A DNA stretch of 64,000 bases from Sphaerochaeta sp. (GTDB lineage: Bacteria; Spirochaetota; Spirochaetia; Sphaerochaetales; Sphaerochaetaceae), in the NCBI GenBank assembly GCA_022482495.1, contig JAKVPA010000004.1:62001-126000 (forward strand). Direction: 5' to 3'. Of the stretch, positions 28,263 through 37,135 are shown piece after piece. Below the pieces are notes generated by a model. That model saw only the letters and a program-made list of their open reading frames with translations. It made no database searches and was not told the origin of the DNA. A program made the translations under genes and the position numbers. Numbering within the stretch: position 1 is the stretch's first letter; every line of letters begins with the position of its first letter.

Positions 28263-30263
28263 ATGATTCAGTTCACTGAGGCGCAGATCAAAGATTTCCG
28301 GAGCAGGGGTGACACAAAAGATGCGATGGTGGCGTGGCTTCGTGGCGACACCCGGTTGGTCCGGGAACACCAGCTGGTCATCCCCCAGACGGGAATCGCC
28401 ACATGGGAGTTGTTTTATTTCTGTCCGGATTGTTCCGTTCACTTGACCTTTGATATCGACAAGCCGGAGGACTATGAGTGTCCGCACTGCCACAAGGTGT
28501 TCCATGGCGAGCCGTACCGCGGTGCCTGGTGGCGGCAGGTCAACACGGTGAACTTCGTCGGTGCGTACCATCTGGGGTTGCTGTATCTGCTGACGGAGGA
28601 CCATACCTACGCGCTCCGGGCCAAAGAGATCTTGTTGGGCTACGCCAAGGTGTATCCCAGCTACCAAATCCATGGGGACATACCCTACAACAACCCGGGA
28701 AAAGCGAATGCCCAGACGCTCTGTGAGGCGATTTTCCTTCGCAATTTCGCCTGTTGTTATGATTTGATCGAAGACACGCTGACGGAAGAAGAGAAGCGTC
28801 TCGTCAAGGAAAACCTGTTCCGCCCCGGTTCCGAAGTACTGATGAAGTACCGGAAGAACCATCTGCATAACCATGAGGTGATCGTCGATTCCTCACTTGG
28901 TGTGCTTGCGTTGATCCTTGATGACAAAAAAATGCGGGATTTCGCCTTGTACGAGAAGTATGGCCTGTACTACCAACTGGAGCACGGCATGCTTGACGAT
29001 GGTTCGTGGTTCGAGTGTTCCACCTGCTACCATTTCTTCGCCGTGCAGAATTTCTTTGATTGGGAGCAGTTCGCCCTGAATACCCCATACGGGAACATCC
29101 AGCATCCCAACTACCGGAAGATGATCCTGTTCGCCCTGCATCTGCTCAAACCGGACTACACCTTCCCGTTGTTGAATGACAGCCAGTTGCACCAAGGGAA
29201 TCTCAATGCCTATGGGTTGTTTGAGTTCGCCTACGCCCAGTTCAAGGATGACCAGCTCCTTCGGGTGCTGCACATCATCTATCAGACGTCCTCCCGGTGC
29301 GATCTGCAGTCGTTCTTCTACGGGGTCAGAAACCTTCCCTTGGGGGCTGCGGAACTTTCCCTTTCCGATTACCACGATGATACGGGGTCCGGCCTTACCG
29401 TCCTGCATCAGTCACGGGATCAGTATCTGGTGTTCCGCCATGGCCCATTCGGCGGTGAGCATGACCATTACGATCGGCTGGGCATCTCCTACGCCTGTGA
29501 AGGCCAGCCGGTGTCGGAAGACATGGGGACGACGGGATATGGCGCCATCCTCCACTATGACTACTACAAGAACACCGGAACGCACAACACGGTAATGCTG
29601 GATGAGGAGAACCAGGCGCCATCCAGGGGGAGGGTGCTCCGCTATGAACCGTCTCCATCGGGGACATTGGTGGATGCCCAGGTGAATTGGGATGGTTCGT
29701 ATCAGGTTCCGGATTCGTTCACCATCCGCCAGTGGAGCGAGAATGCCTACCGCGGTGCGAAGATCCGCAGGCAGTTGCTGTTCACCGATGCCTATCTCGC
29801 CGATGTGATCGTTGTTTCCTGTCCTGAGGAACGGAAGATCGACAACGTGTTCCATTTCGGGGGAACAAGGATCTCCGGGGTGCCTGAAGGGGCTACGGAG
29901 ATACAGATGGAGTCGGTACTGAGCAAGAAGAAACCGTTCAGCCATCTTTCCGATGTCACACGGTTTTCCTTTGACCAGATGATGGAAACGCGTTTTGCCG
30001 TAGGCGATGTCCAGACCGAGCTGTATTCTTTCCTCCCGGATGGGGAGACGGTGTATGCCCAAGGCCTGGATAATCCGTCTACGAGGAAGATTCCGTTCTT
30101 CGTGGAACGGAAGAGGGGTACGACGGCGTTGTTCGTCCATGTGCTTTCCAGCCACAAGGGGACCACGCCGTTGATCGATGAGGTGTCGGTCCGTTTTCAT
30201 GGACGTGATGTCATCATCATCGTGGATGGCGCCTCCCATCGGTTTGAGGGCTATTGCCTTTGA
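28263..30263 (+). CDS. heparinase II/III-family polysaccharide lyase
   Basis: The 666-residue protein has no signal peptide, so it likely acts on imported oligosaccharides. The N-terminal half carries CPDC...CPHCHKVF (residues about 59-82), a probable metal-binding ribbon, and then an alpha/alpha toroid with HNHEVIVDSS near 204. The C-terminal half shows the heparinase II/III signature GGEHDHYDRLGISYACEG near 400, with the His and Tyr residues used in beta-elimination, then a beta-sandwich. The likely substrate is a uronic-acid-containing oligosaccharide (alginate, heparin/chondroitin or similar); the family does not fix it. It ends the ABC operon. Confidence 0.85.
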   Translation: MIQFTEAQIKDFRSRGDTKDAMVAWLRGDTRLVREHQLVIPQTGIATWELFYFCPDCSVHLTFDIDKPEDYECPHCHKVFHGEPYRGAWWRQVNTVNFVGAYHLGLLYLLTEDHTYALRAKEILLGYAKVYPSYQIHGDIPYNNPGKANAQTLCEAIFLRNFACCYDLIEDTLTEEEKRLVKENLFRPGSEVLMKYRKNHLHNHEVIVDSSLGVLALILDDKKMRDFALYEKYGLYYQLEHGMLDDGSWFECSTCYHFFAVQNFFDWEQFALNTPYGNIQHPNYRKMILFALHLLKPDYTFPLLNDSQLHQGNLNAYGLFEFAYAQFKDDQLLRVLHIIYQTSSRCDLQSFFYGVRNLPLGAAELSLSDYHDDTGSGLTVLHQSRDQYLVFRHGPFGGEHDHYDRLGISYACEGQPVSEDMGTTGYGAILHYDYYKNTGTHNTVMLDEENQAPSRGRVLRYEPSPSGTLVDAQVNWDGSYQVPDSFTIRQWSENAYRGAKIRRQLLFTDAYLADVIVVSCPEERKIDNVFHFGGTRISGVPEGATEIQMESVLSKKKPFSHLSDVTRFSFDQMMETRFAVGDVQTELYSFLPDGETVYAQGLDNPSTRKIPFFVERKRGTTALFVHVLSSHKGTTPLIDEVSVRFHGRDVIIIVDGASHRFEGYCL

Positions 30264-30272
30264 ATTTCAGAG

Positions 30273-30302
30273 AACGGGGGGCGAATTTGCCCCCCGTTGT
30301 TT
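30273..30302 (+). terminator. terminator after the lyase gene
   Basis: AACGGGGGGC and GCCCCCCGTT flank a GAATTT loop, followed by a short T-rich stretch (GTTTCATTT). Confidence 0.7.
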
Positions 30303-30744
30303 CATTTGCCATGAACAGAAGATCATCATGATCTCTGCGCAAAGGACAGGGGAAAGCATTGCGTCTTTTTTCCTATGGACAAACACTCATTCTTTACTTG
30401 CAAAAAATGTGTTTTCCTATTAGGTATTCTTACCAATAGAGGATGAAGCGCAAGGAATTGTGAGTGATGTGCATCTGTTGCTTGGCGATTCCTCTCTGCT
30501 GATATCCATAGCCGGGAACGTCTCCGAAGTACCTAGGCGTTCGGTCTGAATTTCAGATCAGTTCGCCGGTATGTTGGGGATGTCTTCCCCCGAAACAACA
30601 CGTTTGGGATGTCTCTCTCCGCTGTATTGCATTGCAGTGGACGAAAAGGTCCCTTTTGGGAGACGAAATGGAAAACTTCGTCGGTTTCGGTTTATGGTTT
30701 CTTGGAATGGGGAAACAGCAACGTTTGCGGGGGAGTGTCGAGGA
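30303..30744. other. intergenic region without a supportable gene
   Basis: This stretch of about 440 bases is AT-rich at first. The frame of the next gene stays open back to 30571, but that part shows no domain and no ribosome binding site. I looked for a c-di-GMP aptamer before the GGDEF-EAL gene and did not find the core sequence. Confidence 0.4.
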
Positions 30745-33260
30745 ATGGTCGGTAGGATTCTCTTTGTCGGGAAAGATGACGGTACGTGTAAGGAGGTGGA
30801 ACGGCTCTTTGGACGGACCGTGCAAGTCCGAAGGGCATGCGAGCGGGTTGAGATGGGGGAGGTGCTTCGAAAGGGGGCTTTCCCGGTATCGGCCGTCGTG
30901 CTTGATCTTCTCCATTCGATCGACGGATGGCGGAATATTCCCGATCAGATACGAGCTCTTGTGGGCTCTTCCTGCATCCCTATCATCGCGTTGGTAGGGG
31001 AGGAAGATGATGTTCTGCCGATCATACAGGCGGGAGCTTCTGCATTCATCAGGACTCCACGGGATTTGCCCTCGCTTCCTGGGATCGTCAACAACCTGCA
31101 TACTACGGTCGCCACTGATTCCTCAATCCGCATTGACCGCCGTACCGGCCTGCTCAATCGGGAAACGTTCTTTTCCCTGGCAGAGGAAATGATCTTGTCA
31201 AAGCCTGCCGGATACTATGTTCTTTCCTGCCTGAATATCGACAGTTTCAAGGTCGTTAATGAGCAGTATGGGGAGGAGCGGGGCAATGAGGTGCTCTGGC
31301 ATGTGGGGAAAGCCTTCTTTGCGTTCGTTGATCCCATCGGGGGGATCTGCTGCAGGTACTCCGCGGACAAGTTTTCCGCAATCTTTCCCGTATCGTTCCT
31401 GAAATCCCAGGAAATTCTCCAGTGTCACCAGAAAGCGGAGAATCCGCCGTGTCTGCCCAGTCGTATCCGTATCCGGATCGGTCGATGCATCATCGATGAT
31501 CCGACGCTTCCCATCGGAAACATCTACAACCGCGCCGTCCTTGCCGAGGAATCACTGCATGGGCGCTATGACATCTCTATCGCCCAGTTCGAGCAATCGA
31601 TGATGGATGATCTGCTGTACGAGCAGAAGATTGTCGCCCAGATGCATGACGCGCTTGCTGGCGGGCAGTTTGCGCCGTGGTACCAGCCGGTCTACAATCA
31701 TGCGACCGGAGCGCTCATCGGTGCGGAAGCGCTGGTGCGCTGGCACCACCCGACCGAAGGGTTGATCCCTCCCAACAGGTTCATCCCTGCATTCGAGCGC
31801 AACGGCTTCATCTATGAGATGGACATCTCGGTCTGGCGACAGGTCTGCGAACAGTTGCGGCAGTGGATTGATCAGGGACGCAATCCGCTTCCCGTATCGG
31901 TGAATGTATCCCGTATCGATATTCTCAAACAGGATTTTGTCTCGGTGCTGACCGGTCTGATCGACCAATACCGTCTCCCCATCGAGCTGTTGCGCCTGGA
32001 AATTACGGAATCTGCCTTTTCCCAGTATCCCGAACGGATCACCGCCGTCATCAGGCAACTGGTTGAGATCGGATTCACCGTTGAGACCGACGACTTTGGT
32101 TCCGGCTATTAATCATTGAACAGCCTCAAGGATGTTCCGGTCCAGGTGGTGAAGCTTGATATGAGGTTCCTGGGGGACGTGGGGAATACCCCGACGGGGA
32201 GGAAGCATCCTGGAATCCGTCGTACGTATGGTGAAATGGCTCGACATGGCGGTCATCGCAGAAGGCGTGGAAACGCTTGAGCAGGCTGATTATCTGAAGT
32301 CGATCGGTTGTTTCTATGTGCAGGGATATTTCTATGCCAGGCCGATGACTTCTCAAGACTATGAGAAACGCTTCATCGGAAGTTCGAGTGAGCGGACGTT
32401 GGAATGCATCCGGACCGTACGGAATCTTCGTACCCAGTTCCTTCTGGGATCCGGATAGTCTGGATTCCTTCATCTTCAACAACTACCTTGGTGGGGCGTG
32501 CATTCTCGAGGTCCGCGGAGCGCGGGTCGAAGTGCTCAGGGCCAACGATAAGTATCGGCAGGTAATCGGAACGACCGGAATTGCCATCGACGACGCCCTA
32601 CGGGTCGACTGGGCGATGTTCATGGATGCAGAGAGCAGGTCCAGATTTTTTCCTGCCCTCCAACGTTCCGTGGAAACCGGTGACGAGATTGGCGGGGAAT
32701 ATCAGTTCCTTGACCTCCCTGGATGCGCCCATCAGGTGTTCCTGCATGTGAGCATCCGGGCGATCGCCACCAGCCGGGAACGCATTCTGGTCTACTGCAT
32801 GGTGGAAAACACGACCAATCTGCACATTGCCCAGCAACGGGAACAGGAGATCACCCATCAGATGGGAGAGATCCTCCGTAATATGGACGGAGGCGTAGCC
32901 GCGACCACGTTTGTCGATGGGAAACTGAACTACCTGTATGTGAATGAGCAGTATCATGGGATGCTGGGGTTTACGAAGGAGCAGTTTGAGCAGGAACTTC
33001 CCAACGGACTGCGTGATCTCGTGGAACCCTCCTTCCTTCCCCAGTTGCAGCAAGCGATCGCCACAAGCGAGCATGCCGGAATTCCTGTCTCCATTGAATT
33101 CCGCGCGCGCACCCGTGAGGGAAGATACCTCTGGCTTCATGGCAGCGGCATGAGCTGTATCTTCGATGGGATCGAGGTACCGGTCCATGTCTCCGTCATC
33201 ATCGATATTACCCGACAGAAGGAGGAGGCCGAACAGTTCCGCTTTCTCAATGAACTATAG
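30745..33260 (+). pseudogene. decayed receiver-like/GGDEF-EAL-PAS signalling gene
   Basis: The start is an ATG behind CGAGGA. Residues 1-115 resemble a receiver domain (GRILFVGKDD) lacking a clear Asp site. A degenerate GGDEF domain follows, with YSADKF where GGDEF is expected. The EAL domain shows EALVRWHHP and TDDFGSGY, where TAA replaces a Ser codon (32110-32112). A further frame then gives IAEGVETLEQADYLKSIGC...QGYFYARPM. After another frame change, two PAS-like segments follow (LNYLYVNEQYHGMLG) and end abruptly at FRFLNEL. One nonsense codon and two 1-bp shifts (near 32200 and 32440) break it. It probably once bound or hydrolysed c-di-GMP. It stands at the edge of the mobile region. Confidence 0.75.
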
Positions 33261-33301
33261 TTCCCTGTAAAAAATTCTAACTACCAACCAAAACAGAGAC
33301 G

Positions 33302-33338
33302 ACCAACTTTGCGCATAACCGCCAGGGTTGGTTTTTTC
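33302..33338 (+). terminator. possible terminator after the decayed GGDEF-EAL gene
   Basis: ACCAAC and GTTGGT flank a loop of about 19 bases and are followed by six T. Confidence 0.5.
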
Positions 33339-33439
33339 TTCGTTGTTTGCCCTTTTCCCCTCATATCCCCTTGCTCTCCATGACGAAATGCTGTAGTATG
33401 TAATTAGAATATTTAATATGTAATTACAAGGGGTTCGCC

Positions 33440-33976
33440 ATGTACATAGGCTATGACGTGAAGGGCGGGATCAGATATGCGAAGCTGTGCGTCTCCGAAC
33501 GGGTTGGCGGAAAAGTGAGGACGACCCAGAAGAGCCTCGGCCGTGTGCTCGACGAGGGGAAGCACATCTACCAGAGCAGGGAGCGCGGCGTCTTCACCTA
33601 TGACCTGGCAACGGGGGAATACGGGAAGCCGGACCCGTCCGACATCCCGAGCGTGAGGAGGTGGAACCACAGGGAGAGCCTGATACTCGATTTCGGGGAC
33701 GCCTACCTCATCGACAAGGTCATCGACGGTTTCGGACTCTACAAGGCGACCGACGCCATGGACTACGGCAACAACGACTCCGTCCGGGCGATGCTCATGT
33801 TCTACATCCTCAGCCAGTCCGCCAACTGTTATGCCCAGGACTGGTACGAGGGGAGCTACGCCAGGATCCTTTTCCCGAAGGCCAACCTCGAGAGCCAGAG
33901 GATAAGCGACATCCTCTCCGCCATCGGCGACGAATGGTCGTACAGGGAATTCTTCAAGGAATATGTTTGCCTATAG
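33440..33976 (+). pseudogene. IS1634/IS4-type transposase, N-terminal fragment
   Basis: The 178 residues starting MYIGYDVKGGIRYAKLCVSERVGGK match the N-terminal part of IS1634-family transposases as I remember them (RTTQKSLGRVLDEG, then the pre-DDE segment). The frame stops just after FFKEYV, where unrelated sequence begins, so roughly the last two thirds are missing. The first 20 bases of the element (TATGTAATTA repeats at 33399-33429) may be its left end. Confidence 0.65.
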
Positions 33977-33989
33977 CTTTTGATACAAA

Positions 33990-34040
33990 GAAACGAAACT
34001 CTGAACAGGTGAAACGAAACCCTGAGTAGTGAAACGAAAC
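33990..34040. repeat. three direct repeats of GAAACGAAAC
   Basis: GAAACGAAAC occurs at 33990-33999, 34011-34020 and 34031-34040, each followed by a CTGA/CGGA-like spacer. They begin directly after the IS1634-type fragment is cut. Regular short repeats at a junction look like transposase-binding sites at the end of an element whose body is gone. Confidence 0.55.
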
Positions 34041-34207
34041 TCGGAAGGGTGTCACATTTTGGTTTTTAAACTAAATAGTTTACTTTATTTCTAGAACTTC
34101 TTTTGAAATATGCTTTCTTTTTGTGTTTCGCAGAAATTGTTCTATAGGGAATTTATAACAAGAAGAAAAGGAGTCAACTATAAACAATGAGTAATCCAAG
34201 AAAAAGA

Positions 34208-34670
34208 TTAGACTTTTTCCTCGCAGTACTTCTCTCCTCTGGTCAAGAGGATAAAAAGAGTGCGTATGAGTTTGTTCATTGTTGCGACCATAGCCTTTCG
34301 ATGAGGAAAGCCTTCCTCTCGTTTTTTGTGGTAGTACGCCTTGAAGACAGGGTTCCAATTGATGCTACCCTGAGCCATGAGGTAGACATACTTCCTGAGG
34401 CTGGCGTTGCCACGCTTGGTGATGTGCCCATGCCTCTCGCTCTCTCCGGACTGGTAGATGCTTGGATCCGTTCCCATGAACGCGATGAGCTTCTGGTAGG
34501 TGGCGAAGCGGCTGATGTCCTCTACCTCTGCCATGAACTGGGCTGCGGTAATCGGGCCGATGCCCGGCATGGAGGAAACGATGTCGACCGCTTCCTTATG
34601 GAGGCTGTTCTCGATGTCCAGGAGAGACTTGGTAAGTGCCTCTGTATGGTACCGTGTAAATACCTGAAAT
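34208..34670 (-). pseudogene. IS110-family transposase, C-terminal fragment
   Basis: This reads FQVFTRYHTEALTKSLL and then PGIGPITAAQFMAEV, the helix-hairpin-helix-like Transposase_20 domain of IS110, with the conserved FMGTDPSIYQSGES and GNASLRKYVYLMA segments. The frame runs straight into the left end of the IS21 element at 34671. The missing N-terminal part lies about 4 kb away beyond the IS3 element (38740-39489). Confidence 0.85.
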
Positions 34671-34782
34671 GGTAGTGACCTTTTCCCTATTCTGGTTGTG
34701 AAGAAGAAAGGGACACTTGCAACAGTAGTCCCATCGCATCTACCTTCTTGTCAGCTAAAACGACAAGGAGATCAACCGGAGT

Positions 34783-36291
34783 ATGTTGAAAATGTCCCAG
34801 ATAGAGAATATCAAGAACATGTGGAGAGAAGGAAGCAGCATAGCTGAAATCAGGGAGGTTACCGAGCTGGATCGGAAAACAATCAGCAAGTACATCCAAC
34901 AGGAAGATTTCAGCAAAGAACCTGAACAGTATGCAAAGGACATCAGGCCGAGCAAGTTGGATCCGTACAAACCAGTCATTGACGACCTACTGGAAAAGCA
35001 GAGCGAGTATTATCACAAGCAGCGATTCACAGCCACGAGAATGCATGAATATTTGGTCAAGGAATGCGGGGCGAAGGAACTGGAACACTCCTACATCCTG
35101 GTTCGCAAATACATGAAAGCATGGAAGAACGGGAGAAGACGCAACAACGGTCCCGGTACATTGAAGCTGGTTTGGTATCCAGGTGAGGCCCAGGTAGATT
35201 TCGGTCAGGCCGATTTCATCGACACCGACGGCAGCTATGTACGCAAGCATTATCTGGTGATTTCCTTCCCCTACAGCAATATGGCCGTCTATGAGATTCT
35301 ACCCGGGGAGAACGGGGAGTGTGTATGCCAAGGCCTGCTGGACTTCTTCATGTATCTGGGCGGGGTTCCCTACAACATTGTATTCGACAACGCAACCGGG
35401 ATTGCAAAACGGTATGCAAACATCATCCAGCAATCGGAACTCTTCACCAGGTTCAGGCTTCACTACGGTTTTATCGCACGATTTGCGAACATACATGCCG
35501 GATATGAAAAGGGCTGCGTCGAGAACAAAGTGGGCGCGCTACGGCGCAATCTTCTGGCCCCTCCGATGAAGCTTGCATACCCGATTCAGCAATTCAACAA
35601 GGAAGTGATGATTCCTCAATCCTTTGCCTTCCGTGCAGACGAGTTGCATTACGAGAAAGGAATCACCGGCACGGAGCTGTTCGAACTGGACAGGAAAGCC
35701 TTGGGCCCCTTGCCGAAGAATACCTTCCACGTTGCCAGGATCGAGTCCATGAGGACGAACGGAACAGGCAGTTTGACCCTGGAGTCCAACCACACCTATG
35801 TACTTGGGCCTGAACGATCCAATGATTCGGTGCTGGTCTCAAAGGGAGCTTGGGAGATTTCCGTCTACACCAGGGACGGCGCATTCATCAAGACTTTTCC
35901 CAGAGCCTACGGCAAGGAGCCTACCACCACGTATGACATCGAGGCAATGCTTTCCGCCAGCATCTACAAGCCCAACGCATGGATGAACAGCCCTGTCAGG
36001 GATGTGATGGAGGACGGGGGTTTCAAGCAATATCTTGATGAAATTGATAGTGCCGGACGCAGGAGAGGCCTGTACATGCTCAATGAATGCGCGGAACGCT
36101 ATGGTTTCGGAATTGCCTCCGTAGCGGCAAACCGGTTGTGCAAGGATGGCAAGGTCCCTTCCAAGGAAGACTTGATAGTACTATGCAACAGATTGGTATC
36201 CTTTCCTATCGAGGCGAGCGACAATGCTACCAACGTGAGCCTCGGTGCCTACGATGCATTGCTGAATAAGGCCAGAGGTACTGTATCATGA
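34783..36291 (+). CDS. istA: IS21 transposase IstA
   Basis: The 502-residue protein has an N-terminal HTH (IAEIREVTELDRKTISKYIQQ). The rve catalytic core shows the first Asp in EAQVDFGQAD near residue 145, the second Asp in IVFDNATG near 200 and the Glu in YEKGCVENKVGALRRN near 240, so DDE is complete. A Mu-transposase-like C-terminal domain follows. GGAG lies 5 bp before the ATG. It cuts and joins the IS ends with IstB. Confidence 0.95.
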   Translation: MLKMSQIENIKNMWREGSSIAEIREVTELDRKTISKYIQQEDFSKEPEQYAKDIRPSKLDPYKPVIDDLLEKQSEYYHKQRFTATRMHEYLVKECGAKELEHSYILVRKYMKAWKNGRRRNNGPGTLKLVWYPGEAQVDFGQADFIDTDGSYVRKHYLVISFPYSNMAVYEILPGENGECVCQGLLDFFMYLGGVPYNIVFDNATGIAKRYANIIQQSELFTRFRLHYGFIARFANIHAGYEKGCVENKVGALRRNLLAPPMKLAYPIQQFNKEVMIPQSFAFRADELHYEKGITGTELFELDRKALGPLPKNTFHVARIESMRTNGTGSLTLESNHTYVLGPERSNDSVLVSKGAWEISVYTRDGAFIKTFPRAYGKEPTTTYDIEAMLSASIYKPNAWMNSPVRDVMEDGGFKQYLDEIDSAGRRRGLYMLNECAERYGFGIASVAANRLCKDGKVPSKEDLIVLCNRLVSFPIEASDNATNVSLGAYDALLNKARGTVS

Positions 36292-37082
36292 TTGCAACCC
36301 AGAAGAAACAGGGATTGCTGACTGCATCCCTGTCCACTCAGTTGAGACAGTTCTTCTTCTCCCAGGAAGGCATTCGGGATGCCATCGAGACCGGAACCCC
36401 GAAACAGTTGGAGTACCTGGACAGGCTGCTGGGAGCGGAACTGCAACGGCGGGCGGAAACCAGGAAGTCCCGGATGGTGCAGCATGCAGGCTTTCCGAGC
36501 ATTAAGAGCATCGACGACTATGATTTCTCCCATACACGGTTCCCCGCCCTGATGGGCAAGGACGAAGTGCTGTCCCTTGAATTCATCACCCAACGGCGCA
36601 CCCTGATATTTTATGGAATTTGTGGCAGCGGAAAGACGATGCTCTCGGTCGCATTGGGCATTATGGCATGCAACCAAGGGTATAAGGTGAAGTTCATGAC
36701 CATGAGCCAGCTAATTGCCCGCCTGGTAAAGGCACGTTCGGAGGAGCTTCTGGAACGGACCTTGCTGGAGCTGAAGAAACTCGATCTTTTGATCATCGAT
36801 GAATGGGGGTATTGCCAGATTAGCCGTGAGGATGCCCAGCTCCTGTTCAGGGTGATAGCAGACAGTTATGAGACGAAGTCATTGATCGTCACTACCAATC
36901 TTCCATTCAGTGAATGGGGGAAACTGATGACCGACGAACAACTGGCTACTGCAATCATTGACAGGTTGGTGCACTACGGACATCTCATAGATACCGGCTC
37001 GAAAGACTGGAGACTTGAGCATTCCCTGATGAGGGACCAGGTGGTAAAGATTTCCAAGGAAAAGGAGACAAAAAAGATATAG
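36288..37082 (+). CDS. istB: IS21 helper ATPase IstB
   Basis: The 264-residue AAA+ protein has Walker A GICGSGKTMLSVAL near residue 107 and Walker B LDLLIIDEWGY near 166, followed by sensor TTNLPFSEWG. Its ATG overlaps the istA stop (ATGA), the usual coupling in IS21 elements. IstB remodels target DNA and activates IstA. Confidence 0.95.
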   Translation: MIATQKKQGLLTASLSTQLRQFFFSQEGIRDAIETGTPKQLEYLDRLLGAELQRRAETRKSRMVQHAGFPSIKSIDDYDFSHTRFPALMGKDEVLSLEFITQRRTLIFYGICGSGKTMLSVALGIMACNQGYKVKFMTMSQLIARLVKARSEELLERTLLELKKLDLLIIDEWGYCQISREDAQLLFRVIADSYETKSLIVTTNLPFSEWGKLMTDEQLATAIIDRLVHYGHLIDTGSKDWRLEHSLMRDQVVKISKEKETKKI

Positions 37083-37135
37083 AAAATTGAGACCTGTTCT
37101 GATGAAAACCAAAATAGGGAAATCTCACTATCATT

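Larger units (their letters stand above)
34671..37133 (+). mobile_element. IS21-family insertion sequence, apparently complete
   Basis: The ends are imperfect inverted repeats: TGGTAGTGACC...TTTCCCTATTCTGGTT at 34671 and, on the other strand from 37133, TGATAGTGAGA...TTTCCCTATTTTGGTT. The element encodes intact IstA and IstB. It is inserted in an IS110 copy on its left side and abuts an IS3 element on its right. I could not identify a clean target duplication. Confidence 0.85.

Noticed and set aside
33990-34040. CRISPR array
   Set aside because: The repeats are only 10 bp with spacers of about 10 bp and just three copies; no cas genes are in the window.
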